Assembly (NCBI GenBank): GCA_964059195.1
Contig: CAXKWD010000009.1
Span: 152,656,778 to 152,720,777, forward strand
DNA: 64,000 nucleotides
From: Ectobius pallidus
Taxonomy: Eukaryota; Arthropoda; Insecta; Blattodea; Ectobiidae
Direction: 5' to 3'
Positions 40,189-50,713 of this stretch are shown piece by piece. The notes beneath the pieces are model-generated. The model was not told the origin of the DNA. It did not search any database and was given only the letters and a program-made list of their open reading frames with translations. How positions within the stretch are numbered: the stretch's first letter is position 1; each line of letters starts with the position of its first letter. A program made the position numbers and the translations under genes.

Positions 40189-43077
40189 TTCATAATAATG
40201 GGCCATTCAGATAGAAACTTAACCGTAAAGTTCAACGCAATCTGTGGCACGGCAATGAGCATTCGCAATCAAAAACGAGAAAGTGTACAGCTGATAAAAT
40301 GGCTAAAGCAGACGAAAAACTTTCATGTTTCCTACTTGAAATAAGATTTCTGTGAAATTGCCTTGGAACAGATATCACATGAGAAAGGCTTCTCCCTGGA
40401 ATGTGTGACTATATCCAAATAATGTCTGACAGAGTAGATGTGTTCTGAGCTTTATGAAAATACCTTGAAACAGACATCACAAGAGAAAGACTTCCCTCCT
40501 GTATAAATTGGCTGGTGCAGACACCACAAGAAAAAAATTTTCTGTATAAATAAGCTGATGTCTCTTCAATTATCTTTCAGCGGAAAATTACTTGATACAG
40601 ACACTACACGAGAAAAACCTCTCCCATGTATGAATAAGCAAATGCTATTTGAAGTAATGTCTATGTAAAAAATACTATGAAACAGATATCACAAGTGAAC
40701 AGTTTCTCTCCTGTATGAATTAACTAATGTCTCTTGAGTATTCTTATATCAGAAAATGTCTTGGAACTGATGTCACAAGAGAAACTCCTTTCCCTTGTAT
40801 GACAGAGTAGCTGTTGTTTGAGATCACTCCGAACGGAAAATGTCTTGGTACAGATATCACATGAGAAATGCTTCTCTCTGGAATGAAAAAAGTTTCCACA
40901 AACACTACAAAAAAAGGTTACTCTCCAGTATGAGTAAGCCGATGTATTCTGAATTTCTATGAGAAAATAATTCTGTACACTCGTCACAGGACAATGATTT
41001 TCTCTCGTATGGGTAATGACCCTTCTTTGGAAATGCTTTTGTATGCACAACGCTTAGAAAAGTCTACTGTGTGCCAGTAGCTTTATGAAAATACTTTGAA
41101 TCAGACATCACAAGAGAAAGATTTCCCAAATGTATAAATTGGCTGGTGCAGACACCACAGGAAAAAAAGCTTTTCTCTATGAATAAGCTGATGTCTCTTC
41201 AATGATCTTTCAGCGCATAATTACTTGAAACAGACACTACTCGAGAAAATTTCTCCACTGTATTAATAAGCAAACGCTATTTGAAGTGATGTCTGTGTAA
41301 AATATACTTTGAAACAGATATCACAACCGAACGGTTTCTCTCCAGTATGAAATGACTAAAGTCTCTTGACTCATTATTTAACAGAAAATCTCTTGAACTG
41401 ATGTCACAAGAGGAACTCCTCTCTCCTGTATGACAGAATAGATGTTGTTTTAGAATACTCCGAACGAAAAATTCCTTGGTACAGATATCACATGAGAAAT
41501 GCTTTTCTCTGGAATGAATAGGCTTATGTTTTCACGTCATTTCCTCGAGAAAAAACATTACCACAGACAATACACAAAAGCGGTTTCCCTCCAGTATGAG
41601 TAAGCCGATGTATTCTGAATTTCTATGAGAAACTAATTCTGTACACTCGTCACAGGACAATGATTTTCTCTCGTATGGGTAATGACCCTTCTTTGGAAAT
41701 GCTTTTGTATGCACAACGCTTAGAAAAGTCTACTGTATGCGAGTAGCTTTATGAAAATACCTTGAAACAGACATCAGAAGAGAAAGATTTCCCACATGCA
41801 TAAACTGGCTGGAGCAGACACCACAAGAAAAAGTCTCTCCTCTAAGATTAAGCTGATGTCTCTTCAATTATCTTCCATCGGAAAATTACTTGAAACAGAC
41901 ACTAAACGAAAAAAGCTTCTCCCCTGTATTAATAAGGAAATGCTATTTGACGTGATGTCTATGTAAAAATACTTTGAAACAGATATCACAAGTGAACGGT
42001 TTCTCTCCTGTATGAATTACCTAATGTCTATTGAGAATTCTTTTAACAGAAAATATCTTGGAACAGATGTCACAAGAGAAACCCCTTTCCCCTGTATGAC
42101 AGAGTAGCTGTTGTTTGAGATTACTCCGAACGGAAAATGCCTTGGTACAGATATCACATGAGAAAAGCTTCTCTCTGGAATGAAAAGGCTTACGTTTTCA
42201 CATTTCCTCGAGAAAAAAGTTTACACAGACACTACACAAAAACGGTTTCTCTCCAGTATGAGTAAGCCGATGTATTCTGAATTTCTATGAGAAACTAATT
42301 CTGTACACTCGTCACAGGACAATGATTTTTCTCTCGTATGGGTAATGACCCTTCTTTGGAAATGCTTTTGTATCCACAACGCTTAGAAAAGTCTATTGTG
42401 TGCGAGTAACTTTATGAAAATACTTTGAAACAGACATCACTAGATAAAGATTTTCCTCCTGTAAAGATCGGCTGGTGCAGACACCACAAGAAAAAGGCTT
42501 TTCTCTATAAATAAGCTGATGTCTCTTCAATGATCTATCAGCGCAAAATTACTTGAAACAGACACTACTCGAGAAAATTTCTCCACTGTATTAATAAGCA
42601 AATGCTATTTGAAGTGACGTCTATGTAAAATATACTTGGAAACAGATATCACAACTGAACGGTTTCTCTCCTGTATGAATTAACTAATGTCTCTTGACTC
42701 ATCATTTAATAGAAAATCTCATGAACTGATGTCACAAGAGGAACTCCTCTCTCCTGTATGACAGAATAGATGTTGTTTGAGAATACTCCGAACGAAAAAT
42801 TCCTTGCTACAGATATCACATGAGAAAAGCTTTTCTCTGGAATGAAAAGGCTTATGTTTTCACGTCATTTCCTCGAGAAAAAACGTTTCTACAGACACTA
42901 CACAAAGACAGTTTCTCTCCACTATGAAAACCCGATGCATTCTTAACTTACTTCTATGAGAAAATAATTCTGTACACTCGTCACACGACAATGATTTTTC
43001 TCTGGTATGGGTAGTGACTCTTCTTTGGAAATGATTTTGTATGCACAACGCTTAGAAAAGTCTACTGTGCTGGACAT
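40189..43077 (-). pseudogene. Inverted array unit (mirror of unit 12)
   Basis: From 40,189 the repeat runs in the opposite direction. It starts inside the spacer (TTCATAATAATGGG, reverse of 39,967-39,980), passes through decayed finger blocks, and reaches the unit start ATGTCCAGC at 43,077 on the minus strand. It shares rare variants with unit 12, including a deletion joining CATAAAGCT to CAGAACAC and the variant CATACATGGGAGAGG, so it is a recent inverted copy. It has one block more than unit 12. Longest frame is 108 codons (41,050-40,724) with partial fingers. Confidence 0.85.
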
Positions 43078-44461
43078 ATATCAAAGTTTATCTCAGACCG
43101 GTTTTTGCACTTTGTTATGTGGTATCTATCACATTACAATTCACATAGGGAGCACACGCAATAAATACATTTAGCAACATAGAAAAACACGCCTTTACCT
43201 TTCACCGTCTGGGCGTGGGAGGCTTATTTGCAAAACATAAACATAATACGTAAAATAATGATCACCTCCAATCAGCAAGAAATTTAAAAATCATCAATAA
43301 GTAAATTAATCACTAACGATTAAAAATCCATGGTAGTTAGATAAACGTCAAGCATTCTAATTACTATGGCTCATTTCATGGTAGTTGGAAGAACATGACG
43401 TAGCGTTCAAACTACTATGGTTGCAGTCCATGGTAGTTGGAAGGACGTATTATAGCATTCTAAGTACTATGGTTATAATCCATGGTAGTTGGAGGGACAT
43501 GGCATTATATTCCAATTACTATGCTTTAGTCGCTATATTTGGATATTTTAAACATTAAAATTCTTTTCGACATAAAGTGTTCATAATAATGGGCCATTCA
43601 GATAGAAACTTAACCGTAAAGATCAACGCAATCTGTGGCACGGCAATGAGCATTCGCAATCAAAAACGAGAAAGTGTACAGCTCATAAGATGGCTGCAGC
43701 AGACGAAAATACTTTCATGTTTCTTCTTGAGACAAGATTTCTGTGAAAATGCCTTGGAACAGATGTCACATGAGAAAGGCATCTCTCTGGAATGTGTGAC
43801 TATATCCAAATAATGTCTGACAGAGTAGGTGTGTTCTGAGCTTACTTCTATGAGAAAAAAGCTCTGTACACAATTCAAACGACAATGATGACCCTTCTTT
43901 GGAAATGCTTTTGTATGCACAACGTTTAGAAAAGTCTACTGTGTGCGAGTAGCTTTATGAAAATACTTTGAAACAAACATCACAAGAGAAAGACTTCCCT
44001 CCTGTATAAATTGGCTGATGCAGACACCACAAGAAAAAAGCTTTCTTCTATGAATAAGCTCATGTCTCTTGAATGATCTTTCAGCGGAAAATGACTTAGT
44101 ACAGACACTACACAAGAAACACTTCCCTCTATATGGATAAGCAAATGCTATTCGAAGTAATGTCTATGTAAAAAATACTTTGATAGAGATATCACAAGTG
44201 AACGGTTTCTCTCCTGTATGAATTAACTAATGTGTCTTGAGTATTCAATTATCAGAAAATGTCTTGGAACAGATGCCACAAGAGAAAGGCTTCTCTCTGG
44301 AATGAAAAAGCTTATGTTTTCACGTCATTTCCTTGAGAAAAACGTTGCCACAAACAGTTCATAAAAATGGTTTCTCTCCAGTATGAGTAAGCAGATGTGC
44401 ACTGAGCTTACTTCTATGAGAAAATACCTCTGTACATACTTCACACGACAATGATTTTTCT
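43078..44461 (-). pseudogene. Inverted spacer and finger block, next unit
   Basis: About 43,078-43,735 is a complete inverted spacer with the hairpin sub-repeats. It is followed by finger sequence to 44,461, where similarity stops abruptly after GATTTTTCTC. The minus frame 43,920-43,660 contains PFSCDICSKAFSQKSCLK, the best preserved C2H2-like half-finger in the window, but it lacks a complete C2H2 and runs into spacer-derived residues. Confidence 0.8.
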
Positions 44462-44839
44462 CGAAGGGACCTATTCCAAAGTTGAGCCTTTCTGGCCATA
44501 AGTGCACTTTAGCTAAGTTTACGATTTATATGAAAACCAAATTGTTTATGGATCTGATAAACAACTCAAATCGTTTAGGAATTTTCACATAATCTTTTCA
44601 CATGCAACATGACTTTATAAATGCTTCGTAAAAGAAAATAAAGAGAAGTAACTGCAAGAATTTTGCAATTACCATGCAATTACTTTAAGGAAAGTATCAC
44701 TCAGATACTGCCATAACAGTTTCTCTATTGACTCTGGAGTTAGTAATTTGTTCCATGAAAAAACCTGCAACTGTCCTCATATTTGTGGTTCCCGTTTCTG
44801 ACGATAGCGGCGCACCACCAGTTCACTACTACTATTCAC
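44462..44839. other. Non-repeat island between two inverted array pieces
   Basis: About 380 bp unrelated to the finger unit, between array sequence ending at 44,461 and resuming at about 44,840 (CTATGAATAAGCTGATG). No terminal repeats, open frame or target duplication seen. The array does not resume where it left off, so this is a breakpoint filler or replaced segment rather than a clean insertion. Confidence 0.6.
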
Positions 44840-45694
44840 TCTATGAATAAGCTGATGTCTCTTCAATGATCTTTCAGCGCAAAATTACTTGAAACAGACA
44901 CTACTCGAGAAAATTTCTCCACTGTATTAATAAGCAAATGCTATTTGAAGTAATGTCTATGTAAAATATACTTGGAAACAGATATCACAACTGAACGGTT
45001 TCTCTCCTGTATGAATTAACTAATGTCTCTTGACTCATCATTTAATAGAAAATCTAATGAACTGATGTCACAAGAGGAACTCCTCTCTCCTGTATGACAG
45101 AATAGATGTTGTTTGAGAATACTCCGAACGAAAAATTCCTTGGTACAGATATCACATGAGAAAAGCTTTTCTCTTAAATGAAAAGGATTATGTTTTCAAG
45201 TCATTTCCTCGAGAAAAAACGTTTCTACAGACACTACACAAAAGCTGTTTCTCTCCAGTATGAAAACCGATGGATTCTGAACTTACTTCTATGAGAATAT
45301 AATTCTGTACACTCGTCACACGATAATGATTTTTCTCTCGTATGGGTAATGACCCTTCTTTGGAAAAGCTTTTGTATGCACAACGCTTAGAAAAGTCTAC
45401 TGTGCTGGACATATATCCCAGACCGGTTTTTGCACTTTGTTATGTGGTATCTATCACAATACAATTCACATAGGGAGCACACGCAATAAATACATTTAGC
45501 AACATAGAAAAACACGCCTTTACCGTTCACCGTTTGGGCGTGGGAGGCTAATTTGCAAAACATAAACACATGTAAAATAATGATCCCCTCGAATCAGCCA
45601 GAAATTTAAAAATCATCAATAAGTAAATTAATCACTAACGTTAAAAAATCCATGGTAGTTAGATAAACGTCAAGCATTCTAATTACTATGGCTA
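44840..45694 (-). pseudogene. Inverted partial unit, left arm of palindrome
   Basis: Finger block on the minus strand from about 44,840 to the unit start at 45,412 (a 74-codon opening frame, 45,412-45,188), then an inverted partial spacer to 45,694. The spacer is slightly shortened next to the unit start (ATATATCCCAGACCGG). Pairs with 45,696 onward. Confidence 0.82.
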
Positions 45695-45744
45695 ATAGCC
45701 ATAGTAATTAGAATGCTTGACGTTTATCTAACTACCATGGATTT
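45646..45744. repeat. Perfect immediate palindrome, about 48-bp arms
   Basis: The left arm ends CTAATTACTATGGCTA at 45,694. After one base (A), the right arm begins TAGCCATAGTAATTAG at 45,696. The exact match extends about 48 bp each way, to the ATCCATGG/CCATGGAT motifs. The imperfect inverted repeat continues for about 850 bp on each side. Confidence 0.9.
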
Positions 45745-46842
45745 ATTTATGGTTAGTGATTAATTTACTTATTGATGATTTTTAAATTTCTGGCTGATTC
45801 GAGGTGATCATTATTTTACATATGTCTATGTTTTGCAAATAAGCCTCCCACGCCCAAACGGTGAACGGTAAAGGCGCGTTTTTCTATGTTGCTAAATGTA
45901 TTTATTGCGTGTGCTCCCTATGTCAATTGTATTTTGATAGATACCACATAACAACGGTCAAAAACCGATCTGGTATAAACTTTGATATATGTCCAGCACA
46001 GTAGACTTTTCTGAGCGTTGTGCATACAAAAGCATTTCCAAAGAAGAGTCACTACCCATACCAGAGAAAAATCATTGTCGTGTGACGAGTGTACAGAATT
46101 ATTTTCTCATAGAAGTAAGTTAAGAATGCATCGGGTTTTCATAGTGGAGAGAAACTGTTTTTGTGTAGTGTCTGTAGAAACGTTTTTTCTCGAGGAAATG
46201 ACGTGAAAACATAAGCCTTTTCATTCCAGAGAAAAGCTTTTCTCATGTGATATCTGTACCAAGGCATTTTCCGTTCGGAGTAATCTCAAACAACAGCTAC
46301 TCTGTCATACAGGGGAAAGGGGTTTCTCTTGTGACATCTGTTCAAGACATTTTCTGTTAAAAGATGAATCAAGAGACATTAGTTAATTCATGCAGGAGAG
46401 AAACCCTTCACTTGTGATATCTGTTTAAAAGTATTTTTTACAGAGACATTACTTCAAATAGCATTTAATTATTTATACAGGAGAGAAGTTTTTCTTCTGT
46501 AGTGTCTGTTTCAAGTAATTTTCCGCTGAAAGATAATTGAAGAGGCATCAGCTTATTCATAGAGGATAGCTTTTTTCTTGTGGTTTCTGCACCAGCCAAT
46601 TTATACAGGAGGGAAATCTTTGTCTTGTGATGTCTGTTTTTAAGTATTTTCATAAAGTTACTCGCACACAGTAGACTTTTGTAAGCGTTGTGCATACAAA
46701 TGCATTTCCAAAGAAGGGTCACTACCCATACCAGAGAAAATCATTGTCGTGTGACGAGTGTACAGAATTATTTTCTCATAAAGTATGTTCAGAATACATC
46801 GGCTTACCCATACTGGAGAGAACCCGTTTTTGTATAGTGTTT
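45696..46842 (+). pseudogene. Forward partial unit, right arm of palindrome
   Basis: Spacer from 45,696, unit start at 45,989, then finger blocks to about 46,842. It is more divergent than the core: the opening ATG frame is short, and a 62-codon frame at 46,018-46,206 reads HTREKSLSCDEC. Cut off in the middle of a finger (CCGTTTTTGTATAGTGT) by the repeat island that follows. Confidence 0.82.
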
Positions 46843-48107
46843 GGAATACCCCCAAAAAAGGGGTCGGGGGTCCATCCCAGATAATTTTTAAATATTGAAC
46901 CAATGAAAATCACATTTTTCGCTATTTTAGCACTCAAAAACTAGTTAGGAACAACTCTAAGAAATGCCAATGTAAACAAGAAAATGTTACCTAAGTCGGC
47001 TGTCCACCCGCGGGAAATTTTTAAATGTTGAACTAATGAAAATCGTTTTTACGCTATTTTAGCACTGAAAAACTAGTTAGCAAATTTGTTTACTATACTC
47101 TAAGAGATGGCAACTTAAACATGAAATTGTTACCTAAATTATAATACTTATTACTATTTATAAGAAAAGTTAAATAGCACATGGAACAGTGGACATAATA
47201 GACCTACTCATTATGTTATGAAAAGAAAATAACTGCTACATCATATTTGACACACCAACAAATCTTGTTTAATTAAAAAATATATTTTTTAAAATACAAA
47301 TATAGAATTTTAGGTTTTGACCCTTGGGGATCTGCTTCCATGTTGTCGATTTGGTAAAACTTCTGCAATTCAAATAAATTTCTTAAAGTAAAAACACCTG
47401 AATGTAATAATTAATAATATACACTTTTTCCTTGCGCCCCCCCCCCGGGTATGGGCGCCCATGGCTGTCGAAATTCTTCATCTTTATAAAGAATTAGAAG
47501 AGACCTTTTGAAGTTATAGAACTTGACCGTTTTTATTTTTAACATATAAAACTCTAATTTTGCAACAATTTTCAACCCCCGGCCAGAAAATTCATAACAC
47601 GATATTTCCCCCCACCCCTCTAGAAATTTCAATGACGCAGTCTGCGTCTTAACCCCATCTGTGGGCACCCCTGTTTTACTAGAATTTATATTATATTTTC
47701 GTACACAAAACACAACAGACAAACGTTAACTATATCAGCTGACGAGTAACTGCCCACTCCTGCTCACTGGCGGCGCTAGTAGTAGCGTGTCCCGGAAAAA
47801 GACAGGGAGTGGACGGTATTACTTATTGATAGTATTTGCCTATGTGAAAGATATAAATAAAGCGATGTGGAAAGCAGTGTGAAAGATATCTTGCGATGTA
47901 TTGTGCACTTAGAAGGGAATCTCTGATATCTTTCTGCAGCGAGGACTAACATCCTACAATGCCCATTTGGCGCAATTTCTCTTTATATATGTGAAAGATA
48001 TCATTTCACGAAGTGCAAACAAAGAACCAAATCATTGATAGACTATAGCAAAGAGTAGAGTACCATTGACTATGCACTTTTGTGCGCAATTCCTCTTTAT
48101 TTAATGT
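46843..48107. mobile_element. Repeat-derived island interrupting the array end
   Basis: Array similarity stops at 46,842 and a spacer fragment appears only at 48,108. The island contains a diverged 133-bp tandem duplication (about 46,875-47,005 and 47,008-47,140), and a GGAATACCCCC...GGGGG motif shared with about 54,887-54,945. It also has a C10 run followed by GGGTATGGGCGCCCATGG near 47,437-47,463, and two copies of GCGCAATTYCTCTTTAT (about 47,969 and 48,083). No transposase or reverse transcriptase recognised, and exact ends not defined. Confidence 0.5.
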
Positions 48108-48311
48108 AGCCATAGTAATTAGAATGCTTCACGTTTATCTATCTACCATGGATTTTTAATCGATAGTGATTAATTTACTTATCGATGATGTATAAATTTC
48201 TGGCTGATTCGAGGTGATCATATTTTACATATGTTTATGTTTTGCAAGCCTCCCACGCCCAAACAGTGAACGGTAAACGCGTGTTTTTCTATGTTGGTAA
48301 ATGTATTTATT
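48108..48311 (+). repeat. Isolated spacer fragment, outermost trace of the array
   Basis: Matches the unit spacer from GCCATAGTAATTAGAATGCTT through CCTCCCACGCCCAAAC to AAATGTATTTATT, with more substitutions and small deletions than any other copy. No finger sequence follows. This is the array's right-hand limit in the window. Confidence 0.85.
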
Positions 48312-48596
48312 TGGTCGGGAGTTTCGGCGACAATATACAAGGATAGTTTGTCACCATGCTTCGCTTCGCTGAAAAAAAAATTGGAATGTTGAGTGGGCGG
48401 AGCTTAAAGTGCATCTTGTTTGCCTTTCGCCAAATTTACTGGCAGACAGACATACTGACAAACCATGCATGTAAGTAAATTGAAATAAAAAAAATTTAAC
48501 GATATAATATTGGTTTTAGGGTTACCTAACCTTTGCAATATAACTCATTTCGTGAGTTTTCTATTATGTCAGAAAATACGTGGAGAAAAAATAGTT

Positions 48597-48783
48597 TTAT
48601 GCTGCACCCTAGGCTCCTCTCTAATGAGGCCCGCCTGGGAAGGTGGGGTTTAGGGTTTCGTCACAGAAGAAATTCAATGTGAGACATAATAAACCTCGTG
48701 CTATTCAGTATATTGCTCCTAAACTAACATAAACCTTCCTAACCTAACAAAACGGCGGAGCTTGGCTAGGGTGCAGCATAAAT
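48597..48783. repeat. Small fold-back element
   Basis: TTTATGCTGCACCCTAG at about 48,597 is matched by its reverse complement CTAGGGTGCAGCATAAA near 48,766-48,782. A third partial copy of the GGCGGAGCTT motif lies at about 48,394. Likely a small MITE-like repeat; no target duplication determined. The rest of 48,312-49,000 shows no gene. Confidence 0.45.
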
Positions 48784-48999
48784 CTATCTTTTGCCATAAC
48801 GGGATTTTTTCTAAGTTAGAATAAATATTAGCAAAGAAATAAGCCTTAAAACTCAGGCAAGTGATTATTAATAGCCTAGGCATCCCTTCTGAGGAAAACT
48901 TAATAATTAATGGGAACATGAATTTCGTTAAAGTGTTCTTGGCAAGATTATACTTTGCGACCCACCCGGCTCCCCTTTCCATCCATGTGTAAATAGATA

Positions 49000-49265
49000 G
49001 AAAATATACTTCAAAATATTACAATATACACTTAAACTGTAACATGGTCTTTTTTTACTGCAAGAAACGTGGTATTCCTATTCTTAACAGAATGAACTGC
49101 AAAATTAGGCAACACAAACTATATTCACTTAAAAGATGTCCTTCCCCCTTAATCCTCCCCCGTCAGTCAGCATTCCTCTAGCGACAATTGATGGAATAAT
49201 CAAGTTTCTGTGAAAACCCCACCTCTGCTTTTCATTGAGGGATGTCCTTCATAAGACTGTAAAAC
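49000..49265 (+). repeat. Dispersed repeat, copy 1
   Basis: Shares a long diverged match with 50,300-50,610 in the same orientation: AAAATATTACAATAT, CTTAACAGAA, a TCAGCATTCCT tract, and AATCAAGTTTCTGTGAAAA followed by a GGATGTCC motif. No protein domain recognised. It may be a transposon end, with 50,175-50,300 (TTTAGGCTCTAAAAAATT and similar runs) resembling hAT-type AT-rich termini. Confidence 0.55.
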
Positions 49266-49638
49266 TTACAGTAAAAAATTATCTTGGATGCGCCCCTGTT
49301 TACTGGGATAGGCCCACATGAAATTCATTAATTAGAAACAATGATTTCAGGTGCTGAGGAAACCTTGAAAACACAGAGCAGCGTAACAAGATGGAAAGAA
49401 GAGAAGGACATTGCGAAAGAGAAAGAAGTGAATGGTTCAGTTTATCAAGAACTGGTTCTACTTTAGTGAAATAAAACCTTATAAATTAATTGAAATGGAT
49501 TCACTATGTTGTTTTCATTTTGATTACTTCCTTGGAAATTGCTATCTGTGTTTGAAAATGAAATAAGCTGAGGGAAAATGATTAAGTACTTTACAGCCAT
49601 TTCCTCAAAGAGAGATGTTATAAAACTAGTGTAAATTA

Positions 49639-50175
49639 GGAAGTCAAATAAAAGTCTAAAACCTAGAGTTCACTGAATATGTATTAGGATCTTTTAGGCC
49701 TATTTGGTTTCCAGATAGTCTGTTTTCCACTTTCGTGAAACATCTTCGTATTTCACATGATGATGATCCTACTGAAAAGCCGCCATCCAAGTCTAAGGTC
49801 TATCTTTCCTACATCGCTGGAGTCACGTACCAGATTCGAATATTTTTAAAGAAACATGACACTGAAACAATTTTTACTCCTGATAACAAATTGGAAGGCT
49901 TTTTAAGAAGAAAGAAAGACGAAATCAACATTTTACATAAAGCGGGGGTGTGTAGGCCTATGTGTGGAAAAATATACATAGGACAAATGGAACGCTCTCT
50001 GGATGCCAGAAGAAAAGAACAAAACAACACTGACTACTCCGCCACAGCATCTCATTCGGACAAAACGGGCCACAAAATACTTTTCGATTATATAACTCTA
50101 CTAAAACATGAAAACAGAAGATTCCCTAGACTTGTTACAGAAGCTATAGAAATTATTAAACATCCTCGTAACTAG
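49639..50175 (+). pseudogene. Penelope-like element remnant: C-terminal GIY-YIG endonuclease region
   Basis: The frame 49,735-50,175 (146 codons; open upstream to about 49,640 and lacking a plausible ATG) aligns in pattern with the C-terminal part of Penelope-like or related RT/GIY-YIG proteins. A basic linker (SKVYLSYIAGVT...IFLKKH..TIFTP) is followed by a GIY-YIG-like core at about residues 70-100 (HKAGVCRPMCGKIYIGQMERS), an arginine-rich segment, H-x-TGH-IL-F, and the terminal RLVTEAIEIIKHPRN. The GIY half is degraded to AGV while YIG is kept. In an intact element this domain nicks target DNA for target-primed reverse transcription. No reverse transcriptase core was found upstream, so this is a 5'-truncated dead copy. 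Confidence 0.72.
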
Positions 50176-50289
50176 ACCTGGGATTTTAGGCTCTAAAAAA
50201 TTTAGTTTAAGGCACCTAAAATAGGCTTTAAAAACAAGTAAATAGGCTTTTAAAAGAGATAATAGCCACTTAAAATAAGCTTTAAAAGT

Positions 50290-50610
50290 ATGTAAATAGA
50301 CTTTAAAATATTACAATATGCTCTTCATCTACGATGTGATCTTTTTTTATTGTAAAAAAACATGGTATGCCTTTTCTTAACAGAAATAAATTAAGACAGA
50401 ATTAAAAATACAATTATCAAATACAGTTTTGGATTATATGAAAAATTTATACAGTATATCCCTTCTAACTATATACCTGCTACTTGTTGTTTTGAGCGAA
50501 TCCTCCCCGTCATTCAGCATTCCTTTAGTGACAATTGTTTGGGAAAATCAAGTTTCTGTGAAAAGCCCACCCTCTGCTGTTCTGCCCTTCATTCATGGAT
50601 GTCCATTAAA
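50290..50610 (+). repeat. Dispersed repeat, copy 2
   Basis: Partner of 49,000-49,265, directly downstream of the GIY-YIG remnant. It is preceded by AT-rich sequence with repeated TAGGCTTTAAAA-like motifs (50,190-50,300). The 81-codon frame at 50,429-50,674 is judged a chance reading of this repeat. Confidence 0.55.
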
Positions 50611-50713
50611 TGATTGTAATAGTTCCAGAAATTTAATTTTACCAATGAATAACAGTAATTTTTTTGTTGAATAATTTATTTGAGATTATAGTATTTGATA
50701 GACTGAGACTATA

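Noticed and set aside
1062..46206. The many 60-123-codon frames in the array as separate zinc-finger genes
   Set aside because: Each has at most one linker and half a finger, starts or stops at the same decayed positions in every unit, and lacks a complete C2H2; they are pseudogene readings.
47411..47722. 103-codon minus frame in the island after the array
   Set aside because: Reads through a C-run and repeat-like DNA, with no recognisable domain; most likely a chance frame.
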